Assembly (NCBI GenBank): GCA_051453625.1
Contig: JBOZIK010000001.1
Coordinates: forward strand, 12,371,463 to 12,435,462
Source of the DNA: Welwitschia mirabilis
Taxonomy: Eukaryota; Gnetophyta; Gnetopsida; Welwitschiales
Direction: 5' to 3'
Length of the DNA stretch: 64,000 nt
Position 1 is the first letter of the stretch. Each line of letters starts with the position of its first letter. Below the pieces are notes generated by a model that saw nothing but the letters and a program-made list of their open reading frames with translations, was not told where the DNA came from and searched no databases. Shown in pieces: positions 10,050-23,080 of this stretch. The position numbers were made by a program, and so were the translations under genes.

Positions 10050-12744
10050 TTCCCTAGTTAATTGGGCCAAATTCTTTCCTACTTGATTTTAGCCAAGAAC
10101 TTTCTTTATTCCTTTATTAGAGTCAGATCATTTACCTCATGGTTTCTAATTTTTGGTTGAGGATCCTCTTTCTTTACATCTATCACTTGATGTAGCTCTA
10201 ATCTACACTGGTTCCTTCCTTTTTCTCTTAGAAGTAGAAGGATCCTTAGGAACAAGAAACTATTCTAGCACTATTTCATTCCTTGTACTATCTTCCAAGT
10301 TTGCTCAATTAGGATAGGATAAACAATGATGTTATTTACCTCCTTCATTTTATTAAAAATATCTACTAAAGTGTCCCTCAATAAATTCATATTATTTATA
10401 ACTCAATATCTGAGTAGATAAGATTGTTGTAGCTTTTAGGATGATATTGAAAATGATTTTACATACATGCTATAAGTGCTAGAAAGGGGTCTACCTCCTA
10501 ATTATATAGATAGGGAGAACGATACATCTGCTCTACATTCTTTTATTACTTTATAAAATTGGGTAGATGTGTTACTTGTAAGGCTATGAGCTTATTCTAT
10601 AAATAATCCAAGAACCTTTTATTTAAATCTACTCTTTAATTTATTCAACTTTTTACTACTAGTTTTAAAATCTCTCTACATATATTCATCAATCCTCTAG
10701 AAGTCTTCTAAATTACATTGTCTAATTGTTCTTAAAGTTTATCTATAAAATGATATAACTTCTAGGAGTAATAGTCTAGACATTGGAACACGGATATTTC
10801 TAGTGTCTAAATATTAATCTTTTCCCTACTATGACCTTTATGGTTCATAATTCATGCAATAACCCCAAGTTTTATTTTTGTAAATTTTTAATTATTAACT
10901 ATGTTGATTCCAAAGATATTAAATCTAATGTTATTTCTTAGATTTGTAAAGGATCTCTCAATAAATTCTTTTATCTATTTTTCTACTTCTGAAACTAATG
11001 TCTAGTGCTTATTTATTTTAAATTCTTTATCTTCTTAAGAAATTATTTAATATGGATAGAAAATTGCCATCCAATTCATGACTATTAGGATTTCATCAAA
11101 ATGATCCCTTATTAAACTTACCAGTTCTTGAACCTCATTCTTAACCTATAATAAAATTGACTCTAATGTGGAGTCTTTAAGAGCAGAAGTAGAAATTAAT
11201 TTTTCTATAGGAATAGTCCCTTTTAATCTACTCTTGAAAACTTGATTCTCTTATAGAATCCATTCAACGGTTCTCTTATTACCATTTAACATTGCTTCAT
11301 AGGAGTTGTTCAGGTTCAAGAACTTTATTCACCTTTGTTTATAATTATGGAAATCGCTTGAGTCTTTATATACTTTTAATTCATTTCTTATATATTCGTG
11401 TATATGTTCTTTAAATGTTCTATGTTTAGATGAATATGTCCTTCATTATGCATAAATGTAATAAATTTGTTTAATGTACAATATACTCAACATCATATTT
11501 CTTGGATGTGGTCATGTTCTACAGTAGAGAGACCAATACATCTTTCTTATTCATTCATAAAGCTTGAGGAGCATTCCTTTCATCTAAAGCTATTTCTAGC
11601 TTTGCTTTTTATTCATATGCCATTTTCAATTTCAAATTGGCCTCCTTATAAGCATATAAAAAGTGAACTCTTTTAGTTTGCTAGTAATATTCTACTAAAA
11701 TTTATTACTTCTTTCTTTTTCTTAATTCAATTCAAATCCCAAAAATTCATTTCCAATTTTTAAACATGAATTCTAATTTTTTAACTTTGATATATCATCC
11801 TTTATCTTGCATCTCATTCTTAAAGAGTTCAAAATACTACAAAGACTATTACTCTTATCCTCTTCCAAGGTCTTGGAAAATGATTATGATTAAGAAGAAT
11901 ATATGCAAAAGAGCTATTATATAGTGAATTATATTGGATCTGATTCTTTCACTCTTATAGCTATTTGAAGTAACCTTATGCCTTGAGGGATAAAAGAAGT
12001 TTCACTAGGCCTTATATGGGAGAATCCCTATAATGAACTCTGTTCTTGCATTAATTTCAAAATACTTAACTCTTTTACTTCAAATAAAGATTACATAGTT
12101 AGCTTTATGCAAGGCCTATTTACTTTAGGATTTATTACCATTTTTTCAAGAGTTCTTATTACTAAGAAAGGGAATCCTATTTTAACAACATCAAAAACTT
12201 TGAATTTTTTCATCTTGATGGTGTACCTTATCAAATCTTGAAAATTTTCTTCACCTATATTAACATTTTCCTACTTTGTTAAGTTTCTAATAGCTTTTGC
12301 TAAATACAAACTAGTTAAACTTATTTCTTTTTATTTATTAAGAATAGGGACTAGGTTACTCACCACAATTCTAGTAATTATAAATAGTTTTGACTCTACA
12401 TTTTTCTCAAACTCTACCTTGCCCTCTTTATTTGAAAGTTTTCATAGAAAAATCATAATTAACTCAGTATCTTCCTTCCCAGTAAAGCTTTTAATGGACC
12501 CTTCCTCTCTTAGAAATTGAAGGATATTTCAGATATCCTCTTGGAAGAAAACCACAATTATACTATTAATCATTGCAATCACTATCTTCTCCTCCTCAAT
12601 GTAATCCATATTTTTATAGAATTTAAAAATAGTACTTGTACTATACTTATCAGTTAGGGCGAGCCACTTCCACCACCCTAATTTAATAATTCTTTGTTTA
12701 AACTTTGACAAATAAGGGTTAACAACTAGTTTCTCAAAACTCAC
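10050..12744 (-). pseudogene. ORF-X of gypsy element A (unrecognised protein in env position)
   Basis: The longest open piece (12529-12744) starts MSFEKLVVNPYLSKFKQR and contains IIKLGWWKWL and FYKNM. It is homologous to the element Z copy at 3445-3680. Further motifs on the minus strand: KEDT near 12440-12450, VKIGFPFLVIRTLEKM near 12120-12200, a charged segment with EEDKSNSLCSILNSL near 11850-11890, MTTSKKYDVEY near 11470-11510, and a basic, proline-containing tail (EDPQPKIRN) near 10155-10180. It is broken by stops. It lies downstream of integrase and upstream of the 3' LTR, where Athila-type plant gypsy elements carry an env-like ORF. I see no clear signal peptide or membrane segment, so an envelope role is not supported by sequence. 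This copy keeps the middle region that Z has lost. Confidence 0.55.
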
Positions 12745-13160
12745 AGAAGAGATTAACTTACATTCATAAATAGATAAGTTTCCTAAAGTTAGATATATTC
12801 TTGTTTGAATTTAAATTAAAATAAGATAACCTATAACTTTAATTTTTGTGAATTAATTCATGCAAATAAATAATAATACACTTAAGTGATTCATATTTTA
12901 AAGTAAATTGATATTAGAAATACTTATAATAATTCAACATTTTCTTAAAATTCATAAAAGAGATTATCTCATGTTTAGAAATAAATAACTTTCTTAAAGT
13001 TTGATAGATCCTTATTTGAATTTAAATTCAAATAAGATAAACTCTATCTTCAATTTTTATGAATTCATTCATTCAAATGAATAACAATATACTTGAGTGA
13101 ATTCATATTTCAAAGTACATTCATGTTAAAAATGACGTGTAATGATTCAACGTTTTTTGA
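12737..13160 (-). repeat. ~212-bp tandem repeat, two units
   Basis: Unit 1 (12737-12948) and unit 2 (12949-13160) share AAGAGATTA, TGTTTGAATTTAAATT/TTATTTGAATTTAAATT, AATTTTTGTGAATT/AATTTTTATGAATT, AATTCATG/ATTCATTC and ATTCAACATTTT/ATTCAACGTTTT. A third partial unit may start at 13161. The array borders the 5' end of ORF-X, the same relative position as the ~90-bp array in element Z, though the unit sequences differ. Confidence 0.75.
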
Positions 13161-16100
13161 GTTTTATGAAATATGAAATTATTGTTATTGTAAGATTTAA
13201 TATTTTAAGCAAACATAGATTTAAAAATGTCAAATACAAATATAAATATTGAAAGATAATAACAACAAAATTTACTTGCTTTTCTCTAATCCTACCTCCT
13301 AGTAGAAGTTTGTATGATTTTAAACACTATGAAAACGTAAAAGGACTAGAAGATAAAGTTTTTACTAGAGAGAATAACTATTTCCCTAGTTACTATGGAA
13401 GATGGTTTTAGAGAGAATTCTAACTTGAAATGAAAATTTTTTACAATCCAAAGTGAAAATAACTTATTGCATTTTACTTCTTAAAAAATATAAACCTTTA
13501 CATGCTAATTAATTTCTACCTTACTTCATAATTAGTTCTTCCATTATCATATGTAGAAGTAATATTTGATGACTGGATTGTCATTGAGATGTCTTTATGA
13601 ACTACTAACCTATAGGAAGAAATGTAGTGGAGTCTAACATGATAGGTTGAAAATATAAATAAGATATCATGATGTATTTAAGGTTGTTTACATGATAAAG
13701 GATGATTGGTTGAAAGTCAAAAGACATATAGTAGTCGAAGCGAGTCTTCAAGATGTGAATTAAGAGGAGATGAAAAGACACATAAATCATATTTAAGTTG
13801 TCAAGCTCATACAATAGTTGGGAGTTTTAGTTAAAGAATTTTCAAATGGGATTTTCAAATTCATATGCTATGTTTGTGTTTAAGATTTGAAGACACTCTT
13901 CAAGAACTCTAGGATTCTTGTAGGGGATCTTCAAAATTTTGAATCACTTATATTATTTATTGTAAGTAATGAGAGGTAAAATAGAAGAAGCAATATTAAA
14001 GATGAAAGTCAAATAAGTCTATAAAAAGTTGAATCCCCATTCAACAAACTTTGTATGCCTTATCAAAGATATTGAATTGAACTAAGTTTTAATTTAAAAA
14101 TGATATTTTTAGTTAATGTAAGTATTTAATCCAACAAATCTAATTTGACTGATAGATTTTAATGAATGCAAAGGACTTTTAAGTTCAACCTAAAATAAGA
14201 AATCTTCAAGGAATCTAAAGGAATTATCTAAATATTATCAACGTCATTTAAGTTTTAGTTGAGAGTTTCAACTTTGTTTTAACAGATTAATCAACTTGAT
14301 TCATGATTAAATTTGATATGTTTAGTTTATTTTAAATAGATTAATAAACTAGTCAACTTGATTTATAACTTTATGTTTAGATAAATTGCAATATTACAAT
14401 TGCACTCACTTAAGTTATAGTTTAAATTTTTAGATTTAAATCAAGGACTTAATTAGTGTAGCAATTTTTTTTTAAAGGACATTTGAGGCAAATAATATGC
14501 AGTACACAATGCTCCATTGTGCTAGGGCTTATGAAAACTTATGATGAGAGATATCAAGTGCAATGTTTCATCAGTTCGTTTGCCTCTTTAGGGATCTAAA
14601 TGTTGGATCTGGGGTCCATAGGTCCCTTGACCTTATCATTAGAACAAACCATTTTGGATAGTATAATAAATTATTATAATATTATTTTATTTTAATTTTA
14701 GGTAATAGTGAACCAAATTTAATAACCTAGAATTTGTCTTTACTTAAAGCTTAAAAAGTTACTCAAATGATCTCATAATTAATCTGATGCTTTAGATTTA
14801 GATTAAGCACTTAATCAATTTAGTGGTAGTTAATTAATGTCCAATCTAAAGAGAAACTATTAAAGCATACCAGGAATCCAATGAATCAAATTTGCTAATA
14901 GGCATTCTACTTAGTTTAATAATTGTTCTTTCATCATGATATTCTAACTTGATTTCTTGACACATGTAAAATCATAAATTCTTAATTAGTAAAACCCATC
15001 AAAGAACTAAAATTAAACCATTACTATATAAAGAATATAACTATTCATCAAAATATTATATTAATCTTTGCTGAAACCTTAAAAAGTTATTCTTCACAAT
15101 CTTTAAAAAAGTTATTTATCTCTCTTCAGGTTATTATGGTATTACACTACACTAACATTTCCATCCCTCCTCCTCCTCCTATTGCAATCTCTAGCATAAA
15201 GAAGATTAGGTAATGCTATTTAAATTTTTATTAACTTAGATCAATATGTGTATAAATTGTGTAGAACTTATCTTCCCATAAATTGCTATTAAGATGGATA
15301 ATGTGATTAAATCCTATTTATATTCAAGTTATAAATTAGTGCTAAGGTTTTGGACATACTACAATTTTTCATCATGAAGGATAAAAAATATATATTTTAA
15401 AATGGAATCATTCCACTCTGCTTTAGGACTATGATCCACAACTTCTACTTGAGGCTAATAATTGAGGAATTATTTTACTTAATTAAGAAGATTAAACTTA
15501 TAGTGTTTTCTTAGTAAAAGATTTGATCAACTTCAAGGAAAAAATCCTGTCTAAGTTTAAATAAAGAGCATATGAAAAAGACCATATGGGCTTCTAAGAG
15601 GTATAATAACTGTTAAAATGATCATCCAATTAAAGTACAAATGATTGTTAAAAATCTGAGTACTACCTTCCTCTTTAAGATCCTTAGAGACTAGGAGGTC
15701 CAATAAGAAGAATAAATTTACTGTATTTTTTATGAGATATCTTTCTATTACTTCTTATGCTTTCATATTTAAAAACCCTATGCTTTTAATTTTTGATAGT
15801 GCCTTGATGCTTTGTGTAACAAAATATTTTCTTAATAAAAATTTGATATTTTTGAATTTTATCAAAGAATTTCATTTATATATAGATGATCATATTAATT
15901 TATTTAAAGAAAATTATTTATTGCTAATTTAATATACCACCTTCAAATTCATTTAGAAAACGACAAGAAATCAAGAAGTTTCCCTTGTTGCTTTAATGGA
16001 AAATTAATTGCTATACACTAATTTTAGGTTAATGCTCTTAATCCACATTCCATAATACTTTAAAGTAAAACCTTTTTATCTTTCTTTTACATATACATAT

Positions 16101-16302
16101 TATTTTTGTATTATGCCATATTGACTTAGCTGACATTAGTCCATTGTGATTATGTATAGTCTTAGTCACTAGCTATGTCTTAGATGATACCTAGGATGCC
16201 ACTATTTCTTAAACCATTTCTTATTACAAAACTCAACTTTTACTCATAATAAGAAGAGTGAAATCACTATCAGAGGAGTAAGGATCTATAGGATTAAATC
16301 TA
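13161..16302 (-). other. Element A spacer between conserved block and tandem repeat
   Basis: No recognisable coding domain. Two short open frames (13605-13814 minus, 15732-15932 plus) have no domain signal. A (TCC)n run lies at 15167-15180. The interval is the counterpart of 250-2069 in element Z. Confidence 0.4.
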
Positions 16303-16385
16303 GATCATGGCCAAGTAACCTCCTATTGGAGTTCTTACAACTATCATATTGTCCTAATAAAGAACCTTCTTAGGAATATTTGGCT
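16303..16385 (-). other. Conserved non-coding block (element A copy)
   Basis: The minus strand reads CAAATATTCCTAAGAAGG, then a spacer, then AACTCCAATAGGAGGTTACT and TGGCCATGATC. The element Z copy has CAAATATTCCTAAGAGGG and TTGGCCACAATC. It lies about 0.65 kb downstream of the integrase remnant. Confidence 0.65.
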
Positions 16386-16999
16386 TCATGGACTTACGAT
16401 AGAACATTTTTATTTTGATTTTTTAAATTAAATATCATAATATATACATACATTAATATTGATGTAATGCTATTAAATTTCTTAACAAATGATGAAATGC
16501 ACAACTTCATACTAATGAGTTATTAAGTTGAATTCAATTATTTCCAACTAATCTGAAATTTATCCTTAGCAATTTAAAAAATTAACAAATGAAATAAACT
16601 TTAAACGTTTGGTATATTTTATTATGATATATAAAGTGGGAGTATCCTCTCCACTTTATAAGAATTTCCTAAGTATTCTAGTAAAGTCTTAAAGTCATTA
16701 TACATTCTTAACCTTTACTCACAAAGTTGATATGTCACTTTTTCATTAGGGTTAAATATGTTTATGGCTCAGGTTCTTATAATTTTATTTATTTTATAAG
16801 ATTGAAGCTAATTCTATTCATGATTTTATTTTAAATAAAGATTTTTAGAATCATAAAAAATTACTGAGTCTCATATCTTAAAATTGGTTTTTTTAATTTT
16901 ATTATAATGAAATATTTTTGTTTTCCCTTGGATTAACTCTTTTCTTAAGAGAGATTTTATTCTATTTTCATCTAAAATATTTATATATTAAATACATTC

Positions 17000-17840
17000 T
17001 TCTTCATCTCTATCTAAATTGCAGTTTAATTCCTTAGCTAAAGTTTTTATTTTAAAATGAATTGATACTATTTTACTTTCTTATAAATTAACTCGTATAA
17101 TGTGAATCCAATACTATTTTTTTAGGTTACTCTATAAGTCACACAAATCTTCATTTAGTTTTTTATCCCACTCTATTTTATTTATATTTATAGTTTTTGT
17201 AAATATTTTGTTTAATTATTTGTTTGTTGCTATAGCTTAACCATTGGATTCAGGATGCTAAGTAGTAGATAGTTCATGATGAGCTCCATACTTGAGTAAG
17301 ACTTTACTAAAAATCTTACTTGTAAAATGGATTATTCTCTTACAGATGAAATTCCTTAGTATTTTTCAAATTTGTAAAAAATATTTTTGAGAGAAACATC
17401 AATAATAGTTTGAAAATAATAATAAAAGATAATCGTAGCTTTATCCACTTAGTTAAGTAATCAACATGGACTAGAATATGTATCTTTATATGTGATGAAG
17501 AGTTAATAGATCGAATAAAATCAATATCATACACATTAAAGAATTTAATTAATTAAATTCATTGCTATCATATTTTTAATTTCTAAGTAAACTATCTTTT
17601 CTTTCAACACTTATCACAACTTTGAACATAGGTAAATGAGTCCTTAAATATTATTGGCTAGTAGTACTATATATTAAGAATTTTCATTCTTGATCTTCTT
17701 GTACCATAATTTCCTCTAAATTTTTCATCATGTGCTTATTTAATAATCTGTTTTTGCAAATCTTCTTCCACACACCTTCTAATAATGTGATCTTTACACT
17801 ATCTGAATAAAGTCTTATCATGTCATATTTAATTTTTGAC
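17000..17840 (-). pseudogene. gypsy element A integrase remnant
   Basis: At about 17590-17830 the minus strand shows the zinc-binding H2C2 region: IIRRCVEEDLQKQIIK, a residual AHDEKFRG-YGTRRSRMKIL, and QSCDKC. At 17340-17534 an open frame reads YDIDFIRSINSSS and HILVHVDYLTKWIKL, matching the start of the rve catalytic core of plant gypsy integrases (WGIDFMGPFPSS, LVAVDYVSKWVEA). The first catalytic Asp (VDYLTKW) is kept. The second half is degraded and no second Asp or Glu can be placed with confidence. Integrase would insert element cDNA; this copy cannot be functional. Confidence 0.85.
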
Positions 17841-17979
17841 TTCTCTTAATATTTTTAATCTTTTATAGCAATTAATGTAAGATGATAAATTTTTAGAGAC
17901 TATGGAATTAGTTACATCAGCCTACTAGTAATTTATTTAAACTTTCAAAATATGCTCATTGGGAAATTCAGTTTTTACA

Positions 17980-18440
17980 TTTATTTATTCTTATTGATTG
18001 CAAAACTCTAGTCTTAAAAGATGATGATCTACTACATTTTTTGTTTCTTTTCCATCGATAATTTTTAGGTTGAATTCTTGTATTAATAATATCCATCTCA
18101 TAATTATTCAATTTACTTTCTTTTTATTCATTAGAAATATGATAGCACTAGGATCAGTGTATACTCTACCTTCATATCTTATAATAGAGTACCTAAATTT
18201 TTCTAATGCCATTACAATTAATAATAATTCTTTTTTAATTATAATATCATTATGTTAAGCTAAATTTAAATTTTTAATAATATAAGAAATGACATACGGT
18301 CTACTCTCATCATCTTTTTGCATTAAATAGCTTTCATAGCATGATTAGATGCATAAATCATAACGTTTAATGGTTTTGACTAGTTAGGCCCTTGTAAGAT
18401 AAGTTCTTTCATTCCTTAACCTTTTAAGGTTTGAAATAGG
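17980..18440 (-). pseudogene. gypsy element A RNase H remnant
   Basis: Minus-strand motifs in order: KPLNVMIYASNHAMKAI near 18345-18400 (matching KPFELMCDASDYAVGAV), then KKELLLIVMALEKFRYSIIRY and VYTDPSAI near 18150-18230, then RWILLIQEFNLKI and TKNVVDHHLLRLE near 18010-18100. This is the canonical order of gypsy RNase H. Stops interrupt it, and the first acidic residue of the CDAS box survives as YAS without its Asp. Confidence 0.85.
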
Positions 18441-19800
18441 ATCAGGAATCTTAACCACTTCACTTAATGTTATAAGACAAAATATTATCCACCTTACCTA
18501 CCACTGCAAGCCAAAGAAATCTAGTTGCTTCAACCTTAAATTACTCTTATAAAAGGGCTAAGCCCCTTTATTGTCTTCATTTATTCATGCTTGGTGATAG
18601 CTATACTTTAGAGTAAAGGTGATATTTTTCCATGCCATGCTAAGCTCCCTTTGGAAGTGGATTATTCTTAAGGATAGCCTGATGAATCTCTATCAAATGT
18701 ATTCTTCTATCATGGATGTAAGAGATCTACTTTATTTTAATGAAATTGTAGTTTCGTTTTTAATTTAAGTTATAATTCACATTGTACTTTAAATGCATAA
18801 ACTAAACTATTTATTTGTCAACTATCTATGTTTTTGAGTGAATCCTTTTGCTTATAATTTTGTTTAGTAGTTCATATATGTTTGATGATCTTTATGCATT
18901 AATTTTTTAACTTTTGATACTTACATTTGGACTATAATAGATAAAGTTTCATAAAGATCTCACCACTACTTATGTGATGAATGAGATTATATCACCATTA
19001 TTTACAACTTAGTAACTTGGCATCTTTTAAGATTAATTAAGAAATTTCACTATATTTAGAAAGAAACTTCATTTGTTAGATGATTAATGGTAGTTCTTAA
19101 AGAGTTAGTTTAATTTGTTCCTTTTCCATTTTAAGTTTTTCTTAATACTCCTTCAACTTATAGTTTACATATTTTTTATAAATATTTGTATGTTTACTTA
19201 TATTTTTGGCTATTTCCTTTGTCCCTGAGAAAAGAACAATAACTAGGTCCTCATATAGTTTTATTATAAGCTTGGTTAGGGATATTATACCTATTAAGTT
19301 CATCTAAAAAACTATGATCTTGGTGTCCTAGTATCCTTTATAAGATTTAACTACCAAGGATAAAAGAATCATAAGTAGCAACATTCAATATTCTAAAATT
19401 TATGCAAAATATCAATTTATTTCCCTTTTTGGATACCACAGTAATAGGCTGAGTTACTCTTGATCTAATATAGAATAAATGAATTCTACATCTTAAATTT
19501 TAGTTATTTTTTGCTTATTTAATTTTTGCATATGTGGGTTAAATATATTTTAGGTTGTCTATTTTATTTAGTTGAAGGATTAAAATAAATCCCATTCTAA
19601 AAAATCCCTAGATCTATCCCTTTAATATTAGTATGGTCTAAAGCAAAGCTTCTTTTCTTTTAACTAATATTCTCTTAAGTTTCTTCTTTAAAGAATGAAT
19701 TAAATTACTATTAATGATTAAGGGTTTATTACAAGCTAATTCTATATATTCTAAGCCCTCTTTAAGTGGAGATTCTTTATTTATTAAGGTTTTAAAGTAT
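18441..19800 (-). pseudogene. gypsy element A reverse transcriptase remnant
   Basis: Near 19380-19490 the minus strand reads VTQPITVVSKKGNKLIFCIN then FRILNVATYDSFIL, matching the plant gypsy RT motif SPVVCVPKKGG...CIDYRKLNAATRKDHFPL. The rest is heavily degraded, and the catalytic (Y/F)xDD box cannot be recognised. It is placed between PR and RNase H as in Athila/Tat elements. Confidence 0.75.
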
Positions 19801-19899
19801 CTTATTTATATTTTTCATCATTTTTTTATTTAAATACTATATGAGGTTCTTAATCAAAATAGCATTAGCCCTAGCTTCAAAATTAGATATTATTTTCTC

Positions 19900-20290
19900 T
19901 ATGATAGTAGCATCTAATAATTTGATCTTATTATTAAGTTATTTTAAGCTCATTTTCATTACCCTTTTTATACAATAGATGGTGTCATTAATAGTAATCA
20001 TCTATGATCTTCCTAACATAATTGCATGTGTGTCTTCTTTAGTTTTCATTACTAAAGAGTCAATTAAATAAATGAACCCTTAAAGCTTAATAGATACATC
20101 CTTAAGACTCCTTTAGGTGTAACTGTCAAATCATTTGTTGAATAGACTTTTTCTTGATAAGGTGTTAGTTTTGATTTTTTTAATTTTTCATAAGTTTTGT
20201 AAGCCATCACATTAATACTAGCTCCTAGATCTATTAAAGCTTCTAGCTTTACCTTATTATTTACTTTTATTCTATTATGAGAATTCTTGG
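19900..20290 (-). pseudogene. gypsy element A aspartic protease remnant
   Basis: At about 20180-20245 the minus strand reads LEALIDLGASINVMAYKTYE. The catalytic DLGAS box is intact (Asp codon at 20229-20231). Downstream are GVLKDVSIKL, FIYLIDSLVMKTKEDTHAI and MLGRS, matching the VDFVV-D-EED--IPIILGRPF part of plant gypsy proteases. Stops occur in the flanks but the core is well preserved. Confidence 0.85.
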
Positions 20291-20299
20291 AATATTTTA

Positions 20300-22150
20300 T
20301 TTTTCATGTTATTTATTATAAATAACTTGCATAGAGGTATAAGAAAGTTGATCTTTCTTAATCATTTCTGTTTATTCTTCTTTGATTTTCTTTATATTCT
20401 ATTTCTTAGATTACATGTTCTTCATTTATCTCCACTATGTGTGCACATCCTTTAACATCTTTGTAAGAGTTAATGAGATTATGGTATTCAATAAAGCTTT
20501 GGCTAAATACTCCAAGTTCTTTTTAACTTTAACTTGCTTAATTTATCTAATTATCATTGAAAAGGGTAAAGATTACAATTACTTATCTACTATTTGTTCA
20601 ATTTATATATTAGTTTATTCTTGTATAGACAGGCTACTTGAGTATTTTTTCTTTTAGGAACCCATTCTATTGTCATAGGTTTTCTTGAGATAATATAGCT
20701 TTACTAGTGGCTTCTGTTGTGTAGGGATTTTTCCTTCTTTTTTTTCCTTACTTCTTGTTTATTTCTATTATTTTCTTAATCTTTATCCTCCAATTCCTAT
20801 AGTAATCAAAATGGTATTATCTAATAGAGATTACATATCTTTGCAAAGGTTTTTCTAGTTTCCTTTCCATTTTTTATTTTAGTAAGGTATGATTTCTTTT
20901 TTTCCTGGGGCTGATTTTCTAAATTTAAATCTAATATATTTATATCTAATTACTAAACAAATTCTTAGATCCAAGGATATTCTATTCCCTCATGATCATC
21001 TTCTTTATAATGTTCACAAATAGAACTTTCTTTCCCTTACAAATGTTGTATAGCTAATTAATTGAACTTTCTATCATAATATTAGTCACCTTTTTGGCTA
21101 CCTCTTCGACAAGATTGATATTCTTAGAGATATAAATACTATCTTTTGTTTTAGATATTGAAATCACTTAGTTTTTGCTTTTTTCATTTTCTTATCCCCT
21201 TCATTGTCTTATATTACGAAATTTACTGATTGGTTTACATGTTTCTTGTAGATTCTTAGTCTTAATACTTTCCTTAAATAATAATCCTAACTTCTTTAAT
21301 GTTTGGTTTTGTAGTTCTCTAAGAAAGGTTTTAATACTTTCTTAGGTTGAGATTTTATGACAAGAACCTTTAGTTAGTAATATGTTATATCTATCCATGA
21401 ATTCATCAAATCTTTTATTATCTTTCTACTTAATGTTCAAGATTTATTCCCTTAAGTCTTCAACTACTCTCATGGTATAAAATTTATCTTAGACAATATT
21501 TTTACAAACTTCCAATGAGGTGGCATGATTCAGATTTTTATGATATCATAATTGATATTCCTCCTTAAGAGAAATAGGAAAACATCTTAGTTAATTAGAC
21601 TTTAAGAGTAGATAATTTTATTTTTAAAAGGAATTAAATAAGCTTAAATAAAGTGAAGGCTCTTTAGAATTCTTTCCTTAAAAAGTGGGTATAGAGTTGA
21701 TATTTGTATACCTTACTTTCTTAGGAAATTTTAGAGCATTAAGGTTAATGGAGCTTAAATATTCTAGCTAATGAGTATCATAATTTAAGATCTAGAATCT
21801 CCATCATATTTCTAATAATAACTTGCTGAAAACATATTTTACTATGAGCTTCTTGATTATTATAATTCTTTTATCTTACAATATTCTTCTTGAATAAAAG
21901 GTGCTTGAGAAGAGTAAATAGTCTATGTTCTATCTCACTCATAAGTTAAAAAATTTCTCCTTAATAACCTATTCTAGAGTGATTTCATCAGCTTCTAAGT
22001 CTCCTTCTATCTCTAGTTTAATTTTTCTTCCTATCTAATTCTATAGATCAAATTCTTCGAATATTTAACATACCTATTTATATTATCTCTCCATTTCTCT
22101 TGGCTACCTTTTAAATGATAGACTTCTTCATCTTTACTCGTTAGCTTTAA
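20300..22150 (-). pseudogene. gypsy element A gag remnant
   Basis: It lies upstream of the protease in the same orientation. Recognisable pieces near 21290-21450 include RFDEFMDRYNILLTKGSCHK, similar to the SLYEAWERFKDLLRRCPHHG region of plant gypsy gag, and nearby KTFLRELQNQTLKKLGLL. No intact CCHC zinc knuckle is found. A plus-strand open frame at 20382-20657 is antisense and has no domain. Confidence 0.6.
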
Positions 22151-22161
22151 AAGTGTCCTCC

Positions 22162-22180
22162 TTTTGATGTCAAAATAATA
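22162..22180 (-). promoter_or_regulatory. Candidate primer binding site of element A
   Basis: The minus strand reads TTTTGACATCAAAAGGAGGA about 10-12 bases inside the 5' LTR. It resembles a decayed TGGCGCCAnnnnnnGG site, as kept intact in element D (62075-62090), if two CG steps have mutated. The identification is weak. Confidence 0.35.
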
Positions 22181-22188
22181 AAAGTTCT

Positions 22189-23080
22189 TGTTTAATAAAA
22201 ATATTCACAAGTATTATATAACTATGCACTAAATTACTAGAAATGTAAAATTGCTAATCTAAAATCTATGTTTAAGATATATTCTGTAAAACTAGTTAAG
22301 ATTGTTAGATCTCCCACTAACTTCATTTGAATTGCATTTCTAAGATGAACTTTTGATAAAGGCTGGCTTGAATAATTTAGATTAAAGATTAATATATTTC
22401 TAATATGTATGTATTAAACATCATTAAAAGGAAATAATAGAACACATTTAAGATCCTATTTCTAAGCATTAATAATTATCCTAACATATGTTCAGTTGCA
22501 TACATAGGAGTAAGAAAAACTAAATATTGCTTTTTCAAGGAATGTTAAAATAGAATAACATAAAGTTTAACTTTTAAGTTATCCATTAATTTCAATGCTA
22601 TAATACAATAATTATATAAGAGATAACTAATGAAAATTAGTTATTCCAGAACTAAATCTAGGAAATATGCCTATGATGCCTTTTCAAGAATGTACTAGAT
22701 CTTTAAGATTACTACCTTGGTGAATTTCTAGTAAAGTACCATTTCTAGTTTCCTTTCCTTCCTAAAATATGCTCTTTTTCTTTAAGCTTTTATCCTTATA
22801 TCCTTTTCCCCTAATTCCTTATTAGTTAGATCCTTTTTTGTATCCTCTAGAATAGTTACATTTGTTAGGTTATTCCTAAATTTAGCTTATCCTTTTTATC
22901 CTTTGTTCTTATGCTAAGTGGAATTTGTATTTACAATGGTTATTAATAATAATGTACATAATGATAACTACTAAAATACTAATATAATATTACTAACTAA
23001 ATAAAATACTAAGTATATTAATGTTAGCATTAAAACTTGTTAACATATAATGAAAATATTTATAGAATTTATGCTTATCA
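22189..23080 (-). mobile_element. 5' LTR of gypsy element A
   Basis: It is paired with 8959-9900. On plus it begins TGTTTAATAAAA and ends ATGCTTATCA. The sequence right after it (23081 on) resumes copia-1 reverse transcriptase. Confidence 0.8.

Larger units (their letters stand above)
8959..23080 (-). mobile_element. Ty3/gypsy (Athila/Tat-like) element A, nested in copia-1
   Basis: Two direct ~0.9-kb LTRs (8959-9900 and 22189-23080) enclose a minus-strand internal region. The internal order from high to low coordinate is primer site, gag, PR, RT, RNase H, INT, conserved block, tandem repeat, ORF-X, PPT. The domains are named from motifs, and all frames carry stops. Both LTRs begin TG and end CA on plus. 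A clean 5-bp target duplication is not obvious: left flank GTTAG, right flank TAGTA. The element interrupts copia-1 within RT. The LTRs have diverged by many substitutions, so the insertion is old. Confidence 0.8.
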
